Positions 1 through 6,884 of a DNA stretch of 64,000 bases are shown here, one piece after another (within the stretch, counting starts at the first letter, position 1; every line of letters starts with the position of its first letter). The notes under the pieces were generated by a model. The model made no database searches. It was given only the letters and a program-made list of their open reading frames with translations, and was not told the DNA's origin. Source of the stretch: Streptomyces sp. 71268. Lineage in GTDB: Bacteria; Actinomycetota; Actinomycetes; Streptomycetales; Streptomycetaceae. The DNA lies in the NCBI RefSeq assembly GCF_029392895.1, contig NZ_CP114200.1, forward strand, positions 1,269,501 to 1,333,500, written 5' to 3'. The position numbers and the translations under genes were made by a program.

Positions 1-18
1 GCGGCGCGCAGCGCCTGA
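1..18 (+). CDS. 3' end of an unidentified gene cut by the left edge
   Basis: The first 18 bases read as five sense codons (Ala-Ala-Arg-Ser-Ala) and a TGA stop. All codons have G or C in the third position, and a strong hairpin follows. This fits the tail of a plus-strand gene that converges on the hypothetical gene at 121-798. Nothing can be said about its function. Confidence 0.35.
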   Translation, partial: AARSA

Positions 19-62
19 GCTCACCCCGGCCGACCGCCGCGAGGACGCCGCCCGGCCGCCCG

Positions 63-92
63 GCCGGGCCCCCGGTTCGCCGGGGGCCCGGC
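63..92. terminator. Hairpin terminator between converging genes
   Basis: A perfect 13-bp stem (63-75 with 80-92) closes a TTCG tetraloop. There is no U-tract, as is common in Streptomyces. It lies between the plus-strand stop at 16-18 and the minus-strand stop at 121, so it can end transcription from both sides. Confidence 0.75.
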
Positions 93-120
93 GCGGCTCG
101 GGCGGCTCGTGCGGGGCGGG

Positions 121-798
121 TCAGGGCTCGGGGTCGATGAGCTCCAGGTCGTCGTCGACGTCGTCGGGCTCCTCGTCGAAGACCGCGCTCACGTCGAAGC
201 GGCACACGATCCGCTGCGGGTCCGCGTGGTCGAACGGCGCCGCCAGCCACTCCCCCGGGTCGGCGGGCTCGTCCGCGGCCGCCACCCACAGCGTCGAATC
301 GCCCTCCTCAAGGCCGAACTCCTTGTGCCGGGAGGCGATTTCATCGGGTTCGTACTCACCGAAGAGAACGCCGAGCGCGGCGTGCACGCTGCTGCCGACG
401 GTCGCCGCCGCGCCCTTGCCGGGCAGGCCGTTGCCCGACGCCCCGTCCGGATCGAGGTCGGCGATCCGCTGGGCCTGCGAGAGCAGCCGCTGCGGCTCCG
501 CCACCGCGTAGTCCCGGCGGATCAGCACGCTGAGGGCGTTCGGTTCCTCCGGCCCGTCGTACGCGGGCAGGGAGTCGTCGCCGGGGATCTCGAAGGGCGT
601 GACTTCGTCGTACGCGTCGTAGAGGAGTTCGTCATAGGTCTCGGCAGCCGCGGCCAGTTCGTTGAACGCGGCGTAGACGGCCGGGTCGTCCCCGCCGACC
701 CGCCGCTCGACGGCATCGAGGTGCCGGTCCAGTGCGGCTTTGACCGCTTCGGCGGCGGCGCGTACCTCGGCAGCGGATGGCTGCGCAGCATCAGACAT
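121..798 (-). CDS. Conserved hypothetical protein (225 aa)
   Basis: I do not recognise a named family. The protein looks soluble and acidic: an N-terminal stretch rich in Ala and Glu (about residues 5-50, probably helical), a central acidic part, and an Asp/Glu-rich C-terminus ending DDDLELIDPEP. No signal peptide, membrane segment or cysteine motif is visible. The ATG at 798 was chosen over an in-frame start at 837. A TAGCGT -10-like hexamer ends 7 nt before it, so the mRNA may be leaderless. It diverges from the DUF5703 gene at 846 with only 47 bp between starts, so the promoters must be packed back to back. Confidence 0.8.
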   Translation of the reverse strand: MSDAAQPSAAEVRAAAEAVKAALDRHLDAVERRVGGDDPAVYAAFNELAAAAETYDELLYDAYDEVTPFEIPGDDSLPAYDGPEEPNALSVLIRRDYAVAEPQRLLSQAQRIADLDPDGASGNGLPGKGAAATVGSSVHAALGVLFGEYEPDEIASRHKEFGLEEGDSTLWVAAADEPADPGEWLAAPFDHADPQRIVCRFDVSAVFDEEPDDVDDDLELIDPEP

Positions 799-845
799 AG
801 TGCAGACGCTATCCGTACCAGGCCAGTTCCCGCACAATAGATGCG

Positions 846-1034
846 ATGCCGGAATACGAATTCTGCGATGTGTATGTGCCTCGGGGGGTTTCCCGCAAGG
901 CCACGACCCGCTTGCTGACCGACCATGCCGAGTACGGACACTGGGAGTTGGACCGCCTACGGCTCAACCCCGACGGCAGCCGCAGGGTGCGGCTGCGCCG
1001 CCGGATCATCCGGCAACTCCGCGCTACCTGGTAG
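846..1034 (+). CDS. DUF5703 family small basic protein
   Basis: This 62-aa protein matches from memory the DUF5703 family, which is near-universal in Streptomyces. It begins MPEYEFCDVYVPRGVSRK, continues with a TRLLTDHAEYGHWELDRLRL block and ends in an Arg-rich tail (RRVRLRRRIIRQLRATW). It is full length for the family. Function is unknown; the basic C-terminus could bind nucleic acid, but that is only inference. The start is fixed by the family N-terminus. No Shine-Dalgarno sequence is evident and a CACAAT hexamer sits 8 nt upstream, suggesting leaderless translation. A perfect 18-bp hairpin begins at its stop codon. Confidence 0.88.
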   Translation: MPEYEFCDVYVPRGVSRKATTRLLTDHAEYGHWELDRLRLNPDGSRRVRLRRRIIRQLRATW

Positions 1035-1073
1035 AGCGGCGCGGGCCCCGTACGGACGGGGCCCGCGCCGCTC
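1034..1073. terminator. 18-bp perfect hairpin after the DUF5703 gene
   Basis: Arms 1034-1051 and 1056-1073 are perfectly complementary over 18 bp with a 4-nt loop. The hairpin starts at the last base of the DUF5703 stop codon. It is a very strong candidate intrinsic terminator without a U-tract and can also serve the converging chpC-like gene. Confidence 0.85.
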
Positions 1074-1122
1074 ACGAGCCGTGCCTGCCGGTGGGCGGCG
1101 CCCGCTCGGGCCGCCGGCGTGC

Positions 1123-1143
1123 CCGGTCGACTCGGTCGACCGG
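1123..1143. terminator. Hairpin downstream of the chpC-like gene
   Basis: CCGGTCGAC (1123-1131) pairs with GTCGACCGG (1135-1143) across a 3-nt loop, 26 bp beyond the chpC-like stop. It is shorter than the neighbouring hairpin, so it is a secondary candidate. Confidence 0.45.
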
Positions 1144-1168
1144 CACCGGACGCCGCGCGCGTCGGCCG

Positions 1169-2074
1169 CTAGACGGCGCGGGCCCTGCGGTAGAGCACCG
1201 TGCCGGCGAGCAGCAGGCCGGCGCCGGCGGGCAGGGCGATGGCCAGGGTCCCGGCGCCCGTCTCAGCGAGTTGCTCGGCGGTCTCGGCGGCCACCCGCTC
1301 GATGGAGCCCCCGGGGTCCCCGGAGCGGGACGCGGGCAGTTCCTCGCCGCGCTCCATGTGTGTCTCGGTCCTCGACGGCGTCTCCACCCGGGACGTCGGC
1401 GGCTGCTCGGCACGCGGCTTCTCCGTGGGACCCGGCTTGTCCCCGGGCTCGGGCCGCGGTTCGGGCTTCGGCTGCTGCTTCGGCGGCGCCACCTCCTCGC
1501 GCTCGCGCGTGGGCGGCTGGTGCGGCCCCTCGTGGGACACCGGGCCGGTCACGTTGCCGCACTTGTTGCGGACGGCCGGGTTCAGCAGTCCGACGACGTT
1601 GACGGTGTTGCCGCAGGCGTTGACCGGCACGTGCACCGGCACCTGGGCGTTGTTGCCCGAGCCGATGCCGGGCGAACCGTGCGCCCCGCCGACCGCCTGG
1701 GCCCCTCCAGCGGAGCGGGTGACCTCGCGGTGCTCACCCGAGGCGCCCTTCCCCGCGGGCTTGGACTGCCGAGTTCCGGTTGCCTTGCCGGCGTCGCCCG
1801 CCCGGCCCGTGTCGCTCTTGGCGGCGTGGCTGTCCACGTTGGCGCACCTGTTGCCGACGGCCGGGTTGAGCGCACCCACGACGTCGACGGTGTTGCCGCA
1901 CGCGTTGACCGGGACGTGCACTGGTACCTGCACGTTGTTGCCCGAAAGGACGCCCGGCGAGTTTGAGCTGGCGCCGTGGGCGGCCGAGTCCGCGTGTGCG
2001 TAGCCGCCGGCCACGGCGAATACGCCGCCGGCTGCGGCCATGGTGATCAGGCCCTTCTTCGCGACCTGTCGCAT
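1169..2074 (-). CDS. chpC: Long chaplin with two chaplin domains and a sortase signal
   Basis: This 301-aa protein is a cell-wall-anchored chaplin. Chaplins self-assemble into the amyloid-like hydrophobic film that lets aerial hyphae leave the medium. A signal peptide occupies residues 1-28 (cleavage after AHA). Two chaplin repeats follow, each with SGNN-QVPVHVPVNACGNTV and a pair of cysteines (about residues 35-78 and 120-165). After a Pro/Glu-rich linker come LAETG at 269-273, a membrane helix and a charged tail, the LAXTG signal used by class E sortases. The ATG at 2074 precedes the typical signal peptide; in-frame starts up to 2191 would add a non-secretory extension. The chpC assignment rests on pairing with the short chaplin just upstream, as in S. 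coelicolor chpC-chpH; chpA or chpB is possible. Confidence 0.9.
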   Translation of the reverse strand: MRQVAKKGLITMAAAGGVFAVAGGYAHADSAAHGASSNSPGVLSGNNVQVPVHVPVNACGNTVDVVGALNPAVGNRCANVDSHAAKSDTGRAGDAGKATGTRQSKPAGKGASGEHREVTRSAGGAQAVGGAHGSPGIGSGNNAQVPVHVPVNACGNTVNVVGLLNPAVRNKCGNVTGPVSHEGPHQPPTREREEVAPPKQQPKPEPRPEPGDKPGPTEKPRAEQPPTSRVETPSRTETHMERGEELPASRSGDPGGSIERVAAETAEQLAETGAGTLAIALPAGAGLLLAGTVLYRRARAV

Positions 2075-2143
2075 AGGTTTGGTTCCCCTGATTCTTGCCG
2101 TCCGGAATACGCGAGTGCGCGACCGCGCCCGCGCCAATGCCCA

Positions 2144-2180
2144 GCGGCCCCGGAGTGCATGGCGCGCACTCCGGGGCCGC
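2144..2180. terminator. Hairpin between the two chaplin genes
   Basis: A perfect 15-bp stem (2144-2158 with 2166-2180) has a 7-nt loop. It lies 36 bp past the short-chaplin stop and 70 bp before the long-chaplin start, so the two chaplins are probably separate transcripts or are attenuated between. Confidence 0.8.
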
Positions 2181-2215
2181 CCGGGTCTCACCCCCTACGG
2201 GAGTGAGTCATCACG

Positions 2216-2449
2216 TCACTTGTTGATGCAGGTGTTGCCCACGGCGGGGTTCAGCAGCCCGATCACGGAGATCGTGTTGCCGCACACGTTCACCGGCACG
2301 TGGACAGGCACCTGGACGTTGTTGCCCGACACCACGCCGGGGGAGCCCACAGCGGCACCCTGGGCGCCCGAGTCGGCGGCGGCAACGCCCGCGCCGGCGA
2401 GCAGCAGACCACCAGTGGCAGCCGCAGCAGCGACGACCTTCTTGATCAT
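2216..2449 (-). CDS. chpH: Short secreted chaplin
   Basis: This 77-aa protein has a signal peptide (residues 1-25, ending VAAADS) and one chaplin domain: SGNNVQVPVHVPVNVCGNT, then SVIGLLNPAVGNTCINK. The two Cys (near residues 56 and 74) can form the family disulfide. Length and sequence closely match my recollection of S. coelicolor ChpH, one of the chaplins needed for aerial growth. The ATG at 2449 has an excellent Shine-Dalgarno (AAGGAGG, 2452-2460 on the complement). The longer reading frame to 2794 would bury the signal peptide and was rejected. The symbol is inferred from similarity and from the neighbouring long chaplin. Confidence 0.93.
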   Translation of the reverse strand: MIKKVVAAAAATGGLLLAGAGVAAADSGAQGAAVGSPGVVSGNNVQVPVHVPVNVCGNTISVIGLLNPAVGNTCINK

Positions 2450-2654
2450 TCTTCCTCCTTGTTGGCAATGCGGCCCCAGCCGCGGACCGCACACCCTGTA
2501 ACGAAGAGGAGGTAATCGAGCAACGCACCAAACTGGGCCTTCACTCTTCTCAGCTAACGCCCCGAGCGCGTCACTTGCGGAACGCGCCGATGCCGGACTC
2601 ACCGGCGCCGTCCCGTCAGCGGTCGCCACCCACGTCACGGGCGGCGACCGGCGC

Positions 2655-3992
2655 TCAGCAGGCGTCGATGAACCGGTCGAGCACTCGGACCCCGAACTTG
2701 AGCCCGTCCACCGGAACCCGCTCGTCCACGCCGTGGAACATGCCGGCGAAGTCCAGCTCCGGCGGGAGCTTGAGCGGCGCGAAGCCGAAGCCACGGATGC
2801 CCAGGTCGTCGAAGGACTTGGCGTCCGTGCCGGCCGACAGGCAGTAGGGCACGGCCCGTGCGATGGGGTCCTCGGCGCGCAGCGCGGTCTGCATGGCCTC
2901 GACCAGCGCCCCGTCGAAGGTGGTCTCCAGGGCCTTGTCCGCGTGCACGTCCTCGCGCTTGACCCGCGGCCCCAAAATGCGGTCGAGGTCGGCGAGGAAC
3001 TCCTCCTCGAACCCCGGCAGGAAGCGGCCGTCCACGTGCGCGGTGGCCTGCCCGGGGATCACGTTGACCTTGTACCCGGAGCCGAGCATGGTCGGGTTGG
3101 CGGTGTTCCGCAGCGTCGCCCCGATGATCTTCGCGAGGCTGCCGAGCTTCTCCAGCGTGGCGTCCATGTCCTCGGGGTCGAGCGGTACGCCGAGGGCGTC
3201 GGAGAGCTCGTCCAGGAAGGAGCGGACGGTCTTGGTGACCCGTACCGGGAACTCGTGCCGGCCCAGCCGGGCCACCGCCTCGCTCAGCTCGGTGATCGCG
3301 TTGTCCTTGTGGATCATCGAACCGTGGCCCGCCGTGCCGTCCACGGTGAGCTTCATCCAGTGCATGCCCTTCTGGGCCGTCTCCACCAGGTAGAGCCGCA
3401 GGTTCTCGTTGACGGTCAGCGAGAAGCCGCCGACCTCGCTGATCGCCTCGTTGACGCCCTCGAAGAGGCCGGGGTGCTTGTCCACCAGGTAGCGCGCCCC
3501 GTACGTACCGCCCGCCTCCTCGTCCGCGAGGAAGGCGAGGACGATGTCGCGCGGGGGCTTGCGCCCGGTGCGCAGCCGGTCGCGCACGACCGCGAGGGTC
3601 ATCGCGTCCATGTCCTTCATGTCCACGGCGCCGCGACCCCAGACGCAGCCGTCCGCGATCTCCCCGGAGAAGGGGTCGTGCGTCCAGTCGGCGGCGTTGG
3701 CCGGGACGACGTCGGTGTGCCCGTGGATCAGCAGCGCGGGGCGCGAGGGGTCCTCGCCCTCGATGCGCGCGACGGTGGAGGCCCGCCCCGGGTGCGACTC
3801 GAAGATCTGGGGCTCCAGGCCGACCTCGGCGAGCTTCTCCGCTACGTACTCGGCGGCGGCGCGCTCACCGGGTCCGGAGTGGTCGCCGTAGTTGCTGGTA
3901 TCGATGCGGATCAGGTCCCGGCACAGGTCGACGACCTCGTTCTCACCGGTGACGGTGGTGGAACCGGTCGCCACCGGGTTCGACTCGCTCAC
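2655..3992 (-). CDS. M20/M25/M40 family metallopeptidase
   Basis: This 445-aa enzyme belongs to the ArgE/DapE/ACY1/CPG2 group of cytosolic zinc peptidases and deacylases that cleave peptide or acyl-amino-acid bonds. The two-zinc motifs are present: HGHTDVVPA (metal His and Asp, about residue 91), GRGAVDMKD (about 119) and DEEAGG (general-base Glu and metal Glu, about 153). A dimerisation-domain signature, TAGHGSM, lies near residue 222. It lacks a signal peptide. The GTG at 3992 has a GAGGAGG Shine-Dalgarno. Exact substrate cannot be read from sequence. The same gene lies near the chaplins in other streptomycetes as I recall it, so this is ordinary chromosomal context. Confidence 0.92.
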   Translation of the reverse strand: MSESNPVATGSTTVTGENEVVDLCRDLIRIDTSNYGDHSGPGERAAAEYVAEKLAEVGLEPQIFESHPGRASTVARIEGEDPSRPALLIHGHTDVVPANAADWTHDPFSGEIADGCVWGRGAVDMKDMDAMTLAVVRDRLRTGRKPPRDIVLAFLADEEAGGTYGARYLVDKHPGLFEGVNEAISEVGGFSLTVNENLRLYLVETAQKGMHWMKLTVDGTAGHGSMIHKDNAITELSEAVARLGRHEFPVRVTKTVRSFLDELSDALGVPLDPEDMDATLEKLGSLAKIIGATLRNTANPTMLGSGYKVNVIPGQATAHVDGRFLPGFEEEFLADLDRILGPRVKREDVHADKALETTFDGALVEAMQTALRAEDPIARAVPYCLSAGTDAKSFDDLGIRGFGFAPLKLPPELDFAGMFHGVDERVPVDGLKFGVRVLDRFIDAC

Positions 3993-4230
3993 GCTGCCTC
4001 CTCATCGTTCGTGACGCCGCGCGCCGCCTCCCGCCCCCGGGCGGAGCCACCCGTGGCGTGGTCCGCCGTCCATACTCCCGCGCCGGCCCGCCCAGCCCAA
4101 GGCGGTAATGCCGCTGACACGTCCTCGTCACACCCCCTCCGGGGGCGACCGGCCGTGTGATCGAGCACGTCTGGATGTTTGCTATGGTTTTCCACGTCGG
4201 AACGGGCACGGCCCAGCCGACAAACACCTG

Positions 4231-4315
4231 GTCCGGGTGGCGGAATGGCAGACGCGCTAGCTTGAGGTGCTAGTGCCCTTTATCGGGCGTGGGGGTTCAA
4301 GTCCCCCCTCGGACA
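4231..4315 (+). tRNA. tRNA-Leu (anticodon GAG)
   Basis: A class II tRNA. The acceptor stem GTCCGGG (4231-4237) pairs with CTCGGAC (4308-4314), with one G-T pair, and A4315 is the discriminator. The anticodon stem CTAGC/GCTAG encloses loop TTGAGGT with anticodon GAG at 4264-4266. A long variable arm and a T-loop GTTCAAGTC follow. The CCA is not encoded. Confidence 0.97.
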
Positions 4316-4323
4316 CTCGCGAG

Positions 4324-4347
4324 AACCCCAGTTGAACTGGGGTTTTT
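4324..4347 (+). terminator. Rho-independent terminator of tRNA-Leu
   Basis: AACCCCAGT (4324-4332), a 3-nt loop and ACTGGGGTT (4336-4344) are followed by a T run. This is one of the few hairpins in the window with a classical U-tract, 8 nt after the tRNA. Confidence 0.92.
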
Positions 4348-4700
4348 CTGCTTTTCGGGTGACGTCGTGACCCGTCGCGTGACCAGCGGCCGGTCGCCGG
4401 TCGCCCCCGGGGCCCGGCCACGACGGTGTGGAGATCTCCTACGCCCGGGGCTCGGTCCGCGTCGACGGGGCCCGGTCCGGAGGTGGTCGTCGTGCCAGGT
4501 GGGCCGGCGCGGGGCGGCGCCCGGTGGTGGTGCGGCGGGCCGGCCGGAGGGTAACCGGGGCGCTCGTCCGGCGAGTTGTCGTCAGCCGCGCTGTGCTAGC
4601 GTCGAAGGCCGCCTTGAAGCCGGAATCGGTGCGGCGGGTCCCGGGGGGACCGGGTCGATGACAAGGGAAGACCTCGGGGAAGACTGGGGAGAGAACCGCA
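4348..4700. other. Gap between tRNA-Leu and the membrane-protein gene
   Basis: This 353-bp stretch holds no gene I can support. It ends in the leader of the 4701 gene (GGGGAGAG about 10 nt before the GTG). Although tRNA 3' ends are common integration sites, I see no integrase and no repeated tRNA end nearby. Confidence 0.55.
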
Positions 4701-6590
4701 GTGACGACCGACGGCCCGGCCCGGGCCGACGCCAGCGACGGCGATGCCGCCGCCGATATGACCGCGACGGGTAGTCAACCGATCAGTCAGCGCGACGCCG
4801 CCACGCCTGCCCACGGGATGGGCGCGCGGGTCAGAGTCGGTGTGACGCGCCTCATGTCGCACCCGGTGGGCGCCTCGCTGGCGCTGGCCGCGGTGCTGCA
4901 CCTGCTATGGGTGCTGTTGATCGCCAACAGCGGTGGCGACCTCGCCGCGCAGGACGCGTGGGCGACGTTCGCGACCGAGCACCCGGGTTACGCGTACAAC
5001 TTCGCCTGGTTCGGCGGCATGCACCCGGTCTCGTACAGCGTCATCTCGCCCTATCTGATGGCGGGGATCGGCGTGCGGACCACGATGGTGATCGCCGGCA
5101 CGCTGTCCGCCGGGCTCATCGCGCTGCTGCTGGTGCGCAGCCGTGCCGTGCGGCGGCCGATGCTGCCCGCGCTGTACGGCGCGGTGGCGCTGACCTTCAA
5201 CGCGGCCTCGGGGCGGGTGACGTTCGGGCTTGGCCTGATGTTCGGTCTCGCCGCGGTCGCGGTGGTCTTCGCCTGGCCGCGACGGTGGCGCTCGGCGCGC
5301 TGGACGCACCGGCTGGCGCGGGGCGGGACGGCGGCGCTGATGTCCGCGCTCGCGACCATGGCCAGCCCGGTGGCCGGGCTGTACGTGGGCATCGTGGCCG
5401 CCGCGCTGTGGCTGACCAAGCGCCGGATGGCCGCCTACGCGCTCGGCGTGACGCCGTCGGTGGTGGTGGCCCTTTCGGCCTGGCTGTTCCCGTTCTCGGG
5501 GACGATGCCGATGAACTTCTCCTCGACCTTCGTGCCGTTCCTGAGCGCCGCCGCGGCGTACTTCTTCGCGCCCAAGCAGTGGCGCACGGTGCGGGTGGCC
5601 GCGCTGTTGTACGGCCTCGCGGTGGTGCTGGTGTGGGCGATCCCCTCGCAGATCGGGTCCAACATCACCCGGTTCGGCATGATCTTCGGCGGTGTGGTGC
5701 TGCTCGCGATGGTGCCGCCGTTCGCGATGCCACGGCTGAGCCTGTCGCGGGCGCTGAGCCGCAAGTGGGCGGCGCTGACGGTGGCCATCGCGGTGGTCAC
5801 CATCGGGCAGGCTTCCCAGTCGACCGCCGACGTCATCAAGACCACGCCGTCACAGTCCTGGTCACGCGAGTTGCGGCCGCTGCTCGACCAGTTGGACCGG
5901 GCGGGCGCGGAGCGCGGCCGGGTCGAGGTGATCCCCGCCCGCAGCCACGTCGAGTCCTCCACCATCGCCCCGCACTACAACCTGGCCCGCGGCTGGAACC
6001 GGCAGGCGGACAAGGGACGTAACCCGATCTTCTACGAGGAGGGGCGGCTCACCCCGGACAGCTACCGAGCCTGGCTAGGGCGGTGGGCGGTGCACTTCGT
6101 CGTGCTGCCCACCAAGGACCGGCTCGACGGGGCGGGCGAGGAGGAGGCCGAACTCGTGGCGGCGGGCCAGCCGTACCTGGACGAGGTGTGGTCCGACGCG
6201 AACTGGAAGCTGTACCGGGTCAAGGACCCCACGCCGCTGGCCGAGGGCGCGGCCACCGTGAAGCGGGCGGCGGCCGAGGAGCTGACCATCGAGGTGGCCA
6301 AGCCGGGCCCGGTCCTGCTGCGTGTCCCGTACTCGCCCTGGCTCGGCCTGATAGACGGCGAGGGCGAGAACGTGGAGCCGCCGCGCGCCGGCGCGGACGG
6401 CGCGCCGCCGGTGAACGTCCAGGGCTGCCTGACCAAGGAGGTCCAGGAGACGCCGGAGGGCGAGCCGGAGGACGAGTGGACGGTGCTGCACGCGCCCTCG
6501 CCCGGCACGTACCACATCGGCGGGCGCTACAAGTTCCCGCGCGGGACGGCCTGCCCGGACGGGCTGCTGGAGGCCCGGTCGAACCGGTAG
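4701..6590 (+). CDS. Polytopic membrane protein, possibly GT-C/YfhO-like
   Basis: This 629-aa protein has a cytosolic N-terminus (1-50), about ten hydrophobic segments (roughly 55-410), and a soluble C-terminal domain of about 220 residues. The first extracytoplasmic loop contains FAWFGGMHPVSYSVISPYL. Multi-span membrane block plus C-terminal extracytoplasmic domain resembles GT-C glycosyltransferases or YfhO-like proteins more than an MFS carrier, although such genes are often labelled MFS. I cannot identify a catalytic residue with certainty. The GTG at 4701 has a GGGGAG ribosome site. A terminator follows at 6640, so it is probably monocistronic. Confidence 0.8.
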   Translation: MTTDGPARADASDGDAAADMTATGSQPISQRDAATPAHGMGARVRVGVTRLMSHPVGASLALAAVLHLLWVLLIANSGGDLAAQDAWATFATEHPGYAYNFAWFGGMHPVSYSVISPYLMAGIGVRTTMVIAGTLSAGLIALLLVRSRAVRRPMLPALYGAVALTFNAASGRVTFGLGLMFGLAAVAVVFAWPRRWRSARWTHRLARGGTAALMSALATMASPVAGLYVGIVAAALWLTKRRMAAYALGVTPSVVVALSAWLFPFSGTMPMNFSSTFVPFLSAAAAYFFAPKQWRTVRVAALLYGLAVVLVWAIPSQIGSNITRFGMIFGGVVLLAMVPPFAMPRLSLSRALSRKWAALTVAIAVVTIGQASQSTADVIKTTPSQSWSRELRPLLDQLDRAGAERGRVEVIPARSHVESSTIAPHYNLARGWNRQADKGRNPIFYEEGRLTPDSYRAWLGRWAVHFVVLPTKDRLDGAGEEEAELVAAGQPYLDEVWSDANWKLYRVKDPTPLAEGAATVKRAAAEELTIEVAKPGPVLLRVPYSPWLGLIDGEGENVEPPRAGADGAPPVNVQGCLTKEVQETPEGEPEDEWTVLHAPSPGTYHIGGRYKFPRGTACPDGLLEARSNR

Positions 6591-6639
6591 CGGCGCGAGC
6601 GGTGGGCGCGGCCGGGCAGAGAAGGAGAGAGCGGTAGGA

Positions 6640-6661
6640 GGGGCCCCGTGCGCGGGGCCCC
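6640..6661 (+). terminator. Hairpin terminator after the membrane-protein gene
   Basis: GGGGCCCCG (6640-6648) and CGGGGCCCC (6653-6661) form a perfect 9-bp stem with a 4-nt loop, followed by TTT. It lies 50 bp after the stop at 6590. Confidence 0.85.
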
Positions 6662-6779
6662 TTTCGCGTTGCCGGAGGGGGTGGAGCCGGGGCGTAAATC
6701 GGGTGCCCGGCGGGGTGGGGTGGTGTCAGAATGCGCCGGCGTCCCCGTCCGGTGGGCGCGGCACTTCCAAGGAGCGCAG

Positions 6780-6884
6780 ATGCGGCGAGTTTTCGGAATC
6801 TCCCAGGTCCCCTATCTGACGAGTGTTTCCGAGGACTTCGCCACCCATGACTACCCTGAACATCGGCATCCTGGCCCACGTTGA
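6780..6884 (+). CDS. Possible 34-aa leader peptide of the ribosomal-protection gene
   Basis: A short frame starts at ATG 6780, 5 nt after a strong AAGGAG site, and encodes MRRVFGISQVPYLTSVSEDF followed by 14 more residues. It stops at 6884, overlapping the first 38 bases of the GTPase gene in another frame. The GTPase start itself has only a weak GAGGAC. Translation could therefore be coupled, or stalling on the leader could control the downstream gene, as leader peptides do for tet(M) and erm genes. This is inference; no attenuator hairpin set was proven. Confidence 0.45.
   Translation: MRRVFGISQVPYLTSVSEDFATHDYPEHRHPGPR

Noticed and set aside
2733..4160. Long plus-strand frame opposite the M20 peptidase
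   Set aside because: The minus strand has a complete M20 protein with metal motifs and a ribosome site. The plus frame is Val/Gly/Arg-rich with no domain, a typical shadow in high-G+C DNA.
4231..4700. Integrative element at the tRNA-Leu 3' end
   Set aside because: No integrase, excisionase or repeated tRNA end is visible; a normal terminator and gene follow.
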